DNA from: Betaproteobacteria bacterium MOLA814
GTDB lineage: Bacteria > Pseudomonadota > Gammaproteobacteria > Burkholderiales > Burkholderiaceae_C
Assembly (NCBI GenBank): GCA_000496475.1
Contig: AYMW01000002.1
Location: 620,001-684,000, forward strand
DNA length: 64,000 nt
Direction: 5' to 3'
This document shows positions 56,398 through 64,000 of the stretch, in pieces (the stretch's first letter is position 1; the number at the start of each line of letters is the position of its first letter). The notes below the pieces were generated by a model. It had not been told where the DNA came from, ran no database searches, and was given only the letters and a program-made list of their open reading frames with translations. Both the position numbers and the translations under genes were made by a program.

Positions 56398-59322
56398 ATG
56401 AACGCGCCCACGAACGACACGCCTGACACCACAGCAGCCCCTGCACAACCTGGTTTGGAGTCTTTATCTAAATCGTTTGAACCAGCTGCGATTGAAGCTT
56501 ACTGGGGTCCCGAATGGGAAAAAAGGGGCTATGGCGTGGCCGGTCACCGTGGTACTGGCCAGGCCAAAGACGGTGAAAGCAGCTTTGCCATTCAGTTGCC
56601 ACCGCCCAACGTCACAGGCACGCTGCACATGGGACATGCGTTCAACCAAACCATCATGGACAGCCTGACGCGCTACCACCGCATGCTGGGCAGCAACACG
56701 GTGTGGGTGCCGGGCACCGATCATGCGGGTATTGCCACACAAATTGTGGTGGAGCGTCAGCTGCAGTCTGAAGGCATTAGCCGCCACGATATGGGGCCAA
56801 CACCTGCTGATGCACGCAAGAATTTTGTGGCGCGTGTGTGGGAATGGAAAGAGCAAAGCGGCAACACCATTACCAACCAGATGCGCCGCATGGGCGACAG
56901 TGTGGACTGGTCACGCGAGTACTTCACCATGGACGATAACTTGTCCACCACGGTGACAGAGACCTTTGTACGCTTGTTCGAGCAAGGCTTGATTTACCGC
57001 GGCAAACGCTTGGTGAACTGGGACCCTGTGCTGATGAGTGCCGTGAGCGACTTGGAGGTTGAAAGCGAAGAAGAAGATGGCTCGTTGTGGCACATCAGCT
57101 ATGACTTGGCCGACGGCTCTGGCAGCGTGGTGGTGGCCACCACTCGCCCCGAAACCATGTTGGGCGACGTGGCGGTGATGGTGCACCCAGAAGACGAGCG
57201 CTATGCCCACCTGATTGGCCACATGGTCAAGCTGCCGTTGAGCGATCGCTCAATACCCGTTATTGCCGACGAGTATGTGGACAAAGCATTTGGCACTGGC
57301 GTGGTGAAGGTTACACCAGCTCACGATGTGAACGACTACGCAGTGGGCCAACGCCATAAACTGCCGTTGATATGCATACTCAACCTAGACGCAACCATCA
57401 ACGACGAAGCACCAGAAAAATACCGTGGCCTTGACCGCTTTGTTGCACGCAAACAAGTGGTGTCAGATCTAGATGCTGCAGGCCACTTGGTAGAGGTAAA
57501 AAAGCACAAACTCATGGTGCCGCGCTGTGCGCGCACCGGCCAAGTGGTAGAACCTATGCTCACTGACCAGTGGTTTGTCGCCATGAGCCAAGCTGGCAAA
57601 GACGACCCCACTGGCAAAAGCATCACTCAAAAAGCAATAGACGCAGTGGCCGGCGGTGATGTCACCTTCTACCCGGAAAACTGGGTAAACACCTACAACC
57701 AATGGTTGAACAACATTCAAGACTGGTGCATCAGCCGCCAACTGTGGTGGGGCCATCAAATTCCGGCTTGGTACGACGAGGACGGCAAGGTGTACGTGGC
57801 GCGCAACGAGGCTGAGGCCCAAGCGAAAGCACCCGGCAAAATACTCACGCGTGACGCCGATGTGCTGGACACTTGGTACTCATCTGCCTTGGTGCCTTTC
57901 TCCACCATGGGCTGGCCCAAGAAAACCCCTGAGATGGATTTGTACTTGCCCTCTAGCGTGCTGGTCACGGGCTATGACATCATCTTCTTTTGGGTCGCGC
58001 GCATGATCATGATGACCACGCACTTTACTGGCCAAGTGCCGTTTAAGCATGTCTACATACATGGCTTGGTTCGCGATGCGCAGGGTCAAAAGATGAGCAA
58101 GTCTGAAGGCAATGTGCTGGACCCAGTTGACCTCATTGACGGCATCGAACTGCCGCCCCTTTTAGACAAACGCACCACTGGTTTGCGCAAACCAGAAACC
58201 GCGCCCAAGGTCCGCAAAAACACAGAAAAAGAATTTCCAGACGGGATTCCCGCATTTGGCGCGGATGCGCTGCGTTTTACCTTTGCATCACTGGCCAGCT
58301 TGGGCCGCTCTATCAACTTCGACGTCAAACGCTGCGAAGGCTACCGGAATTTTTGCAACAAGTTGTGGAATGCCACGCGCTTTGTGCTGATGAACTGCGA
58401 AGGCCAAGACTGCGGCATGATGGAACACACCAAGGCTGACTGCGTGGTGGGCGGCAAAGCGCATGGCTATTTGCGCTTTAGCAAAGCTGACCGATGGATT
58501 GCATCGAGCTTGCAACGCGTAGAGGCCGATGTGGCCAAAGGCTTTTCCGCCTACCGCTTAGACAACGCGGCCAACAGCATGTACAGCTTTGTGTGGGACG
58601 AGTTTTGCGATTGGTATCTGGAGATTGCCAAAGTGCAGATCCAGAACGGAGACGCAGCTGCACAACGTGCCACACGCCGCACACTCATTCGCACCCTGGA
58701 AACCATTCTGCGCATGGCCCATCCGATTATTCCGTTCATTACGGAGTCTTTATGGCAAACTGTCGCGCCTGTAGCAGGGCGTGCAGGCCCATCAATCAGT
58801 ATCGCCCCCTACCCAGTGGCGCAGCTAGAGCGCATTGATGAAGTGGCTGAGGCCGAGATTGCCAAGCTCAAGTCGTGGGTAGAGCAGTGCCGCAACTTGC
58901 GTGGAGAAATGGCCTTGTCGCCTGCCAACCGTGTGCCTTTGTTTGTGTTGGGCGACGACGCCTTTGTTGAGACTTACGGCCCAGCGCTTAAAGCGCTGGC
59001 CAAGTTGTCTGAAGTGCGCAGCTTTAGCAACGAAGCCGAATGGGCTGCGGCCGGGGACGGCGCACCCGTGGTGGAGCTGGGCCAAGCTCGCGCTTGTTTG
59101 TTTGTAGCAGTTGATGTGGCTGCAGAAACAACCCGTCTGGACAAAGAAATTGCCAAACTAGACGGCGAAATAACCAAAGCCAATAACAAGTTAAACAACG
59201 AGGCGTTTGTAGCCAAAGCACCACCTGCAGTCATTGAACAAGAGCGCGCACGCGTGGCAGGCTTTGGTGACAAGTTGGCCAAAATGCAGGTACAACTCGA
59301 AAAGCTAAAAGCAAAAACTTAA
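56398..59322 (+). CDS. valS: Valyl-tRNA synthetase
   Basis: Charges tRNA-Val, with editing of threonine. The protein has 974 residues, normal for bacterial ValRS. HMGH is at 77-80 ([19 protein letters not shown]), KMSKS at 565-569, and the [10 protein letters not shown] motif near 103-112. The last 70 residues form the coiled-coil arm typical of ValRS. The N-terminal 20 residues are low-complexity. Single gene with a hairpin after it. Confidence 0.97.
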   Translation: MNAPTNDTPDTTAAPAQPGLESLSKSFEPAAIEAYWGPEWEKRGYGVAGHRGTGQAKDGESSFAIQLPPPNVTGTLHMGHAFNQTIMDSLTRYHRMLGSNTVWVPGTDHAGIATQIVVERQLQSEGISRHDMGPTPADARKNFVARVWEWKEQSGNTITNQMRRMGDSVDWSREYFTMDDNLSTTVTETFVRLFEQGLIYRGKRLVNWDPVLMSAVSDLEVESEEEDGSLWHISYDLADGSGSVVVATTRPETMLGDVAVMVHPEDERYAHLIGHMVKLPLSDRSIPVIADEYVDKAFGTGVVKVTPAHDVNDYAVGQRHKLPLICILNLDATINDEAPEKYRGLDRFVARKQVVSDLDAAGHLVEVKKHKLMVPRCARTGQVVEPMLTDQWFVAMSQAGKDDPTGKSITQKAIDAVAGGDVTFYPENWVNTYNQWLNNIQDWCISRQLWWGHQIPAWYDEDGKVYVARNEAEAQAKAPGKILTRDADVLDTWYSSALVPFSTMGWPKKTPEMDLYLPSSVLVTGYDIIFFWVARMIMMTTHFTGQVPFKHVYIHGLVRDAQGQKMSKSEGNVLDPVDLIDGIELPPLLDKRTTGLRKPETAPKVRKNTEKEFPDGIPAFGADALRFTFASLASLGRSINFDVKRCEGYRNFCNKLWNATRFVLMNCEGQDCGMMEHTKADCVVGGKAHGYLRFSKADRWIASSLQRVEADVAKGFSAYRLDNAANSMYSFVWDEFCDWYLEIAKVQIQNGDAAAQRATRRTLIRTLETILRMAHPIIPFITESLWQTVAPVAGRAGPSISIAPYPVAQLERIDEVAEAEIAKLKSWVEQCRNLRGEMALSPANRVPLFVLGDDAFVETYGPALKALAKLSEVRSFSNEAEWAAAGDGAPVVELGQARACLFVAVDVAAETTRLDKEIAKLDGEITKANNKLNNEAFVAKAPPAVIEQERARVAGFGDKLAKMQVQLEKLKAKT

Positions 59323-59368
59323 AACCTGAAGTGTATTGACTTGCCAACCAGCTTGGTTAAGACAAGCC

Positions 59369-59402
59369 ACACACAATCAGACGCAACAGTCTGCTTGTGT
59401 GT
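59369..59402. terminator. Hairpin between convergent valS and tusA
   Basis: ACACACAATCAGAC (59369-59382) pairs with GTCTGCTTGTGTGT (59389-59402) with one internal mismatch and a six-base loop. No T-run follows, but the location between stop codons suggests a 3'-end signal. Confidence 0.5.
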
Positions 59403-59472
59403 TGGTGCTCAAGACAGCGCCGTTGCCGACCATCTACAAGACGACCAACTGGACTACTGCCCTGATCGTGCG

Positions 59473-59700
59473 TTAGCGCCTTTTGAACACAAAACTGTAG
59501 TCGGGCCCGGCAGCGTCCATCGTCATCAACTCGTTGCCAGTTTGTTTGGCAAATGCTTGGAAATCCCGAACTGCACCCTGGTCGGTAGACACCACGCGTA
59601 ACAGCTGCCCTGACGCCAGCTCGGCGAGTGCTTTTTTAGCTTTCAAAATGGGCAAAGGGCAGTTCAGACCACGGGTGTCTAGTTCTTTGTCAATGTTCAT
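59473..59700 (-). CDS. tusA: TusA-family sulfur carrier protein
   Basis: A 75-residue SirA/TusA protein that carries persulfide sulfur on Cys14 (RGLNCPLPILKAKKAL). In E. coli TusA passes sulfur to TusBCD/MnmA for 2-thiouridine synthesis, but paralogues serve other pathways, so the partner is uncertain. ATG 59700 (MNIDKELDTRGLNCPLP) is the natural start. Convergent with valS. Confidence 0.9.
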   Translation of the reverse strand: MNIDKELDTRGLNCPLPILKAKKALAELASGQLLRVVSTDQGAVRDFQAFAKQTGNELMTMDAAGPDYSFVFKRR

Positions 59701-59715
59701 AGGGTGAAGGCGCAC

Positions 59716-60120
59716 ACTTGATAAGGCGCCCTTAAATATAGTTAAAGATACTGGATTCTAGCTGTCAGCCTGAATCCCTCGCTAGCCTCTGGTTTAGCCC
59801 AGTGACTGCGCAAGGCCACGTATGATGCTGGTGATTGCTAGAGGTGTCTCATGCCAGCGTAGGAAAGCCAACAACCAACGCTACACAGGGCCATGCCGTT
59901 TTAACCCAAGGAAACACATGGGCTACACACGCACAACCGACAGCCCTCGCGCTGTTGATCAGCCAGTGCGACACACAGGTCATACAAAAAAACGAACCCT
60001 TATGTGTCTCGCAAAGTCCGAGCCACATTGACCCGTGTGACCTTACTCGCTACAGAGCGCATCCAAGTGCGCTCAAAATTTAAGTTTTTATTTTTTTATT
60101 ACATTGGTAGATCGATCACC
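59716..60120. other. Gap before thiD
   Basis: Just over 400 bp with no credible gene on either strand. It is AT-rich just before thiD. I looked for thi-box elements of a TPP riboswitch and did not see a convincing set. Confidence 0.5.
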
Positions 60121-60984
60121 ATGACAACACTTTCTTACTGGCGTTTACTGACCATTGCAGGTTCTGACAGCAGCGGTGGCGCAGGTATTCAAGCTGATCT
60201 CAAGACCTTTGCTGCGCTGGGTGCGTACGGCATGACCGCCATCACAGCACTGACAGCACAAAATACAGTGGGGGTGCAGTCTGTTGAGTTGGTGAGTGAC
60301 GCTATGCTGCGTGCGCAGCTTGACAGTGTGCTGAGTGATGTTGGCGTAGACGCCATCAAAATAGGCATGTTGCCCACCGCCAGCGCTGCACACATTGTGG
60401 CCGCAGCCATTACCAAGTACAAAGTCAAACATGTGGTGTTGGACCCTGTCATGGTCGCCACCAGCGGCGACCGCTTGGTGAGTGTGGAGACCATGCACGC
60501 CGTTGCCACAACGCTGTTTCCGCTGGCCACGCTGATCACACCCAATTTGCATGAAGCCTCGTGGCTTCTTCAACGAGATGTCACACGCAGTGATGAGCTG
60601 GCAGATGCAGGCGCAGACCTGCTGCAACTAGGCGCACAAGCTGTGCTGCTAAAAGGTGGACACCTAGACGGCAATGAGCTCAGCGATTACCTGGTGCAAC
60701 CCAACCAGCTTGTCAGTGTGTTCAAGCGCGAACGCATAGCGACCCGCAACACACACGGCACAGGCTGTACCTTGTCTAGCGCCGTTGCGGTGTATTTGGC
60801 ACAAGGCTTGCCATTGGTCAGCGCAGTGGCTGGCGCACACGCCTATATTGGACAAGCTTTGCTAGCAGGTGCCACGATGCAACTGGGACAAGGGCATGGC
60901 CCTGTTAACCATGGCTCGGCCCCAGTTGCCACACTGTCGCGGTGTGAAGCTGAACCTGAGGCCGCGTTACAAATGCAAAACTAA
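60121..60984 (+). CDS. thiD: Hydroxymethylpyrimidine (phosphate) kinase ThiD
   Basis: Phosphorylates 4-amino-5-hydroxymethyl-2-methylpyrimidine and its phosphate in thiamine synthesis. The protein has 287 residues from ATG 60121. The ribokinase-like N-terminus ITIAGSDSSGGAGIQADLKT (first base of motif LLTIAGSDS) and the C-terminal NTHGTGCTLSSAVAVYLAQG with the catalytic Asp region are typical; VLDPVMVATSGD is the substrate segment. The last 25 residues are a poorly conserved tail. No other thi gene is nearby. Confidence 0.94.
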   Translation: MTTLSYWRLLTIAGSDSSGGAGIQADLKTFAALGAYGMTAITALTAQNTVGVQSVELVSDAMLRAQLDSVLSDVGVDAIKIGMLPTASAAHIVAAAITKYKVKHVVLDPVMVATSGDRLVSVETMHAVATTLFPLATLITPNLHEASWLLQRDVTRSDELADAGADLLQLGAQAVLLKGGHLDGNELSDYLVQPNQLVSVFKRERIATRNTHGTGCTLSSAVAVYLAQGLPLVSAVAGAHAYIGQALLAGATMQLGQGHGPVNHGSAPVATLSRCEAEPEAALQMQN

Positions 60985-61073
60985 TGGTCAGTAGCAACGT
61001 GGGCAGCCGGCATGCGATACGAAACGCAGCCAGTACCCCTAGCGGATGCGCAACATAGCAGTTGCGCGCTGTG

Positions 61074-61097
61074 ACTCGCATACGGTTGCGGCGACAC
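61074..61097. repeat. Copy 1 of a short repeat shared with 63816-63844
   Basis: ACTCGCA followed by TACGGTTGCGGCGACAC; the second copy has ACTCGCA, a short insert and TACGGTTGCAGCGACAC (16 of 17 bases identical in the main block). Both lie outside intact genes. Confidence 0.55.
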
Positions 61098-61126
61098 CAA
61101 ACTGTGCCGCCTAACCCCACAACGTG

Positions 61127-61663
61127 TTAGGGCTGAATGGGCTCCATCCACTGTGGCTCAATGCCCTTGTTGCGCAGCCATTGCGCCATGGCGACACCTG
61201 TACCACCAGGCCAGCATCGTATATCTTGTGGCTTGAACAGCTTGTACTCCAACAATTCTGGGCTGAGGCGAATCTCTCCAGTTGCCACAGCATGGTAAGC
61301 AACAATGACCTGGTTCATGCGCTGAAAATCATAGACGCCAACCAAATTCAGCTCCTGTACAGACAAGTTGGTTTCTTCTGCAACTTCACGCGCAATGCCT
61401 TCTTGCGGCGATTCACCAGCTTCCATGAACCCAGTAATGAGTGCAAACATGCGGCCTGACCACGCTGCATTGCGCGCCAACAACACTTTGCCCTCGAACT
61501 CCACAATGGCCGCCAGCACAGGCGTTGGGTTGTTCCAATGCGTGAAGTCACAACCGGTGCAGCGCAAACGTTCAGTAGGTCCGCTGTCCTCCTCTCGCGT
61601 TTGCAGCGACAAAAGCGCTGCGCATTGAGGGCAAAACCGATAAGTTGCGTTTGGACCAGACAT
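61127..61663 (-). CDS. NUDIX hydrolase with zinc-ribbon N-terminus
   Basis: A 178-residue NUDIX protein. It begins MSGPNATYRFCPQCAALLSL with CxxC, and a second pair is in RCTGCDF, giving a zinc ribbon as in NudC. The NUDIX box is GFMEAGESPQEGIAREVAEETN (G-x5-E-x7-REVxEE pattern). The substrate, perhaps NADH or a nucleotide sugar, is not certain; the protein lacks the long NudC C-terminal region. It starts 7 bp after the cysM stop on the same strand. Confidence 0.85.
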   Translation of the reverse strand: MSGPNATYRFCPQCAALLSLQTREEDSGPTERLRCTGCDFTHWNNPTPVLAAIVEFEGKVLLARNAAWSGRMFALITGFMEAGESPQEGIAREVAEETNLSVQELNLVGVYDFQRMNQVIVAYHAVATGEIRLSPELLEYKLFKPQDIRCWPGGTGVAMAQWLRNKGIEPQWMEPIQP

Positions 61664-61670
61664 GCCGTGC

Positions 61671-62573
61671 TTACGACGGAAAGACGCCAGTGGACAAGTA
61701 ACGGTCCCCCCGGTCACACACAATAAAGACGATGGTGGCGTTGTCCACTTCTTTGGCTAGCTGAACGGCAACGAACGCGGCACCTGCTGCTGAGACGCCT
61801 GCAAAAATACCTTCTTCACGTGCCAAGCGCCGGCACATATCTTCGGCACTGGTTTGACTCACCAAACGCACTTCATCCACATTGCTGGGATCATAAATTT
61901 TAGGCAAATAAGCCTCTTCCCATTTGCGAATACCAGGGATACGAGAGCCTTCTTCTGGCTGCGCACCCACAATGCGCACAGCTTTGTTGTGCTGCTTGAG
62001 GTAGCGCGACACGCCGGTAATAGTGCCTGTAGTGCCCATGGCACTGACAAAGTGCGTCACTCGCCCGTTGGTGTCTTGCCAAACTTCGGGGCCTGTTGTC
62101 TCAAAGTGCACGCGTGGGTTGTCAGCATTTGCGAATTGATCCAGCACCACGCCCTCACCTTTTGTGCGCATTTGCTCTGCGAGATCACGGGCGTATTCCA
62201 TACCGCCGCTTTTGGGCGTCAGTATGAGTTCTGCGCCAAAGGCCTTCATGGTCTGTACCCGCTCAATAGACAAGTCTTCTGGCATGATCAAAATCATACG
62301 GTAGCCTTTAATGGCAGCAGCCATGGCCAATGCAATGCCGGTGTTTCCCGACGTGGCCTCAATAAGCGTGTCGCCAGGTTTGATATCGCCGCGCTCTTGC
62401 GCGCGTTGAATCATGGACAGCGCGGGGCGGTCTTTCACGGAGCCCGCCGGGTTATTACCCTCTAGTTTCCCCAAAATGACATTACCGCGAGCCTGGCACA
62501 CATCGCGTCCAATACGCTGCAGGGCAACCAAGGGCGTTTTGCCAATGGCGTCTTCAATAGTGGGATAGGTCAT
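61671..62573 (-). CDS. cysM: Cysteine synthase B
   Basis: A PLP enzyme that makes cysteine from O-acetylserine and sulfide or thiosulfate. The protein has 300 residues from ATG 62573 (MTYPTIEDAIGKTPLVALQR). PLP Lys47 is in NPAGSVKDRPALSMI, and the cofactor loop is EATSGNTGIALAMAAAI. The B form is indicated by size and by segments such as YPTIEDAIGKTPLV. It works downstream of CysE (6.9-7.7 kb). Confidence 0.93.
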   Translation of the reverse strand: MTYPTIEDAIGKTPLVALQRIGRDVCQARGNVILGKLEGNNPAGSVKDRPALSMIQRAQERGDIKPGDTLIEATSGNTGIALAMAAAIKGYRMILIMPEDLSIERVQTMKAFGAELILTPKSGGMEYARDLAEQMRTKGEGVVLDQFANADNPRVHFETTGPEVWQDTNGRVTHFVSAMGTTGTITGVSRYLKQHNKAVRIVGAQPEEGSRIPGIRKWEEAYLPKIYDPSNVDEVRLVSQTSAEDMCRRLAREEGIFAGVSAAGAAFVAVQLAKEVDNATIVFIVCDRGDRYLSTGVFPS

Positions 62574-62744
62574 AGCAAAAAACAAATAAACAAAGCTTAG
62601 TAAAGACCAACTGTGCCACAAAGACCGAAACCCCACAGTCTTGCCTTCCACAAAAAAATACGTTCAGTGTTGAAATCTTGCGCAAACTTATGAAGGACCG
62701 TTAAAACGGGTGCAAATCTGTGCAATAATTCTGGCTTCAACACC

Positions 62745-62832
62745 GCCGGGGTGGCGAAATTGGTAGACGCAGCAGATTCAAAATCTGCCGGTGCAAAACA
62801 CCGTGCCGGTTCGAGTCCGGCCCTCGGCACCA
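62745..62832 (+). tRNA. tRNA-Leu (anticodon CAA)
   Basis: Cloverleaf of 88 nt: acceptor GCCGGGG pairs with CCTCGGC, anticodon stem GCAGA/TCTGC with loop TTCAAAA (anticodon CAA), a long variable arm (type II tRNA) and T-arm GGTTCGAGTCC. The CCA end is encoded (62830-62832). Reads UUG codons. Followed by a strong terminator. Confidence 0.97.
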
Positions 62833-62838
62833 CAGATT

Positions 62839-62872
62839 AAGCCTGAAAGCAGACCTGCTTTCAGGCTTTTTT
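62839..62872 (+). terminator. Intrinsic terminator after tRNA-Leu
   Basis: AAGCCTGAAAGCAG pairs with CTGCTTTCAGGCTT over a two-base loop, followed by a T-run of about six. Confidence 0.85.
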
Positions 62873-62934
62873 CTTGCGCGTTTGAAACCGCTCGTTTGAC
62901 AGCTTATCCAGTGTCACGCTTGTCACCATCGAAC

Positions 62935-63426
62935 TTAAGCCAAGTGGCCCAATGGCAGCGCAGTGGTTGACTTGATGCACGCCAACATAATGTTCGAGCG
63001 TATATTGGCCACGCCTTGTATGCGTATCAAGCGCTTAAACACCTGCTCGGACAGTGCTTGTAAATTTGTAGCCACAATTTGCAACACGTAGTCGGCGTCG
63101 CCGGCTATTGAGTAGCACTCCAACACAGCGTCAACATCCGCGACAGCTTGCTCAAACACAGACCCCTCGTCGCCGTGGCGCGTCAACGTGACGTAGGTGA
63201 TGGCACGCACGCCCAACCCAATGCTGGCAGGGTCTAACAGGGCAACATAACGGCGTATAAGACCAGCCTGCTCCAGTCGCTGCACACGCCTGCTGATTTG
63301 CGATGCTGATAAATGCACGCGCTCGCCCAACACATGGTGTGTGGCTTTGGCGTCGGCCTGCATAGCAGCCAATAAGCGCACATCGCTTGCATCAAGCATT
63401 GAATCTATATGTTTATCTGTTTTCAT
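62935..63426 (-). CDS. Lrp/AsnC-family transcriptional regulator
   Basis: A 163-residue regulator. The N-terminal winged helix starts MLDASDVRLLAAMQADAKAT and contains LSASQISRRVQRLEQAGLI. The C-terminal RAM domain has DVDAVLECYSIAGDADYVLQIVAT, the ligand-binding signature. The start is ATG 63426 or 63399. It is divergent from the remnant of an hppD gene; regulators of this type often control tyrosine/phenylalanine catabolism, so it may have lost its main target here. Confidence 0.9.
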   Translation of the reverse strand: MKTDKHIDSMLDASDVRLLAAMQADAKATHHVLGERVHLSASQISRRVQRLEQAGLIRRYVALLDPASIGLGVRAITYVTLTRHGDEGSVFEQAVADVDAVLECYSIAGDADYVLQIVATNLQALSEQVFKRLIRIQGVANIRSNIMLACIKSTTALPLGHLA

Positions 63427-63545
63427 GCACTAATTATGCGCTTTTTTCTAATTAATTGTTAATTATGCATCCTATTAACGCTGTAAATTTCCCAAAATAT
63501 ACACCATGTGGTGATTGACCACACACGCAAATAGGACGCATTATC

Positions 63546-63809
63546 ATGAGTAATTTATGTGACAACCCAATGGGCTCAAAAGGCTCAAAAGGCTTAATGG
63601 GGTTTGAGTTAGTTAAGTTCGCCTTCCCAACAGCCGGCGCTTTAGAACCGGGGTTTGAACGAATGGGTTTTAGCCTAGCGGCCACACACCACACACAAGA
63701 CGTGGCGCCATACCGACAAGGCCACACGAACTGTGTCTTCAGCCGAGAACCTACCAACGTAGCAGGGTTGTTTGCAGCCGAGCATGCCCCAAGCACGCGT
63801 GGCATGGCG
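63546..63809 (+). pseudogene. hppD: 5' remnant of 4-hydroxyphenylpyruvate dioxygenase gene
   Basis: The frame from ATG 63546 matches the start of 4-hydroxyphenylpyruvate dioxygenase: MSNLCDNPMG, then GLMGFELVKFAFPTAGALEP, FERMGFSLAATHHTQDVAPY, RQGHTNCVFSREPTNVAGLF and AAEHAPSTRGMA. Similarity stops near 63809, after about 88 residues; a normal enzyme has about 350-360 and its metal-binding second half is gone. A 9-bp tandem duplication (GGCTCAAAA at 63573-63590) inserts Gly-Ser-Lys repeats. The frame stays open into the following gene's signal peptide. Clearly not a functional dioxygenase. Confidence 0.75.
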
Positions 63810-63815
63810 AGCCGT

Positions 63816-63844
63816 ACTCGCAACTCTTACGGTTGCAGCGACAC
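63816..63844. repeat. Copy 2 of short repeat, at the hppD breakpoint
   Basis: Shares ACTCGCA and TACGGTTGC-R-GCGACAC with the copy at 61074-61097. It begins within 10 bp of where the hppD similarity ends. Confidence 0.55.
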
Positions 63845-63932
63845 TACCGTTGTTCCCCAACGGGTCCGCCGCGTCCTGAGCACCTTGCGGCTTCGACGTA
63901 CAAATACAGCGCCCTTAGATAGGAGTTTTTTA

Positions 63933-64000
63933 ATGAAATACGTTTCTAAATTGACTGCTTGCCTGGTGTTTACATGTGCGGCTGTGTTGCCAACCATTGC
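63933..64000 (+). CDS. Secreted protein, N-terminus only (window edge)
   Basis: ATG 63933 follows AGGAG at seven bases. The first 22 residues (MKYVSKLTACLVFTCAAVLP and on) form a signal peptide: positive start, hydrophobic core. The rest lies beyond the window. It is in frame with the hppD remnant, but its own ribosome-binding site makes it an independent gene. Confidence 0.7.
   Translation, partial: MKYVSKLTACLVFTCAAVLPTI

Noticed and set aside
59716-60120. TPP riboswitch upstream of thiD
   Set aside because: I could not find the conserved thi-box segments in the right order, only AT-rich leader.

Overview
The window looks like chromosomal DNA of a betaproteobacterium of the order Burkholderiales, most like the Comamonadaceae. 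The grounds are the gene order (ppc divergent from hemC-hemD-hemX-hemY; suhB, trmJ and cysE close together), a BktB-type thiolase, an Anbu protease, an AcuI-type reductase and an AapJQMP transporter. Base composition seems only moderately GC-rich (judged by eye). I saw no insertion sequence, prophage, CRISPR array or rRNA. Most of the window is housekeeping DNA with short gaps.

Layout. 1-8.5 kb: end of a uroporphyrinogen-III methyltransferase gene, a HI0933-type flavoprotein, rpsU, a YqeY protein, an ABM-domain protein, pmbA/darP (divergent), mogA-mtnN, cysE and trmJ. 8.5-9.6 kb: an accessory island with a Fur-like box, a small CxxC protein and a shortened DUF2325 protein. 9.6-15.2 kb: suhB, mutS, an Anbu protease and an alpha/beta hydrolase. 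15.2-26.1 kb: MFS transporter, uppP, glnS, an RluA-family enzyme, bktB, a 2OG-Fe dioxygenase, a DUF2189 membrane protein, acuI and an acyl-CoA ligase. 26.4-30.8 kb: polar amino-acid ABC transporter aapJQMP, with two stacked hairpins after the binding-protein gene. 31-38.7 kb: hemCDXY and divergent ppc. 38.7-45.1 kb: quinone-reductase-like MDR protein, TauD-family dioxygenase, argH, FMN-dependent hydroxy-acid dehydrogenase, dinB. 45.1-49.8 kb: yaaA, then a PepSY protein, cytochrome b561 and a two-component system. 49.9-52.5 kb: rubrerythrin, GlpC-like Fe-S protein and DUF3501 operon. 52.7-56.3 kb: DTW-domain tRNA enzyme and a VOC / FAD-monooxygenase / DUF2783 operon. 56.4-64 kb: valS, tusA, thiD, cysM-NUDIX, tRNA-Leu(CAA), an AsnC-type regulator, the broken start of a 4-hydroxyphenylpyruvate dioxygenase gene, and the start of a secreted protein.

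The parts most worth study are: the rubrerythrin/Fe-S/DUF3501 operon and the CxxC/DUF2325 pair, which have near-identical Fur-like boxes upstream and may form an iron or peroxide regulon; the hppD remnant that reads in frame into the next gene's signal peptide; the Anbu protease lacking its usual partner genes; the PepSY/b561/two-component cluster with a His/Asp-rich secreted tail; and the VOC/monooxygenase/DUF2783 operon. Start sites were chosen by eye from conserved N-termini and Shine-Dalgarno-like sequences. Functions come from remembered family features, not from a search.
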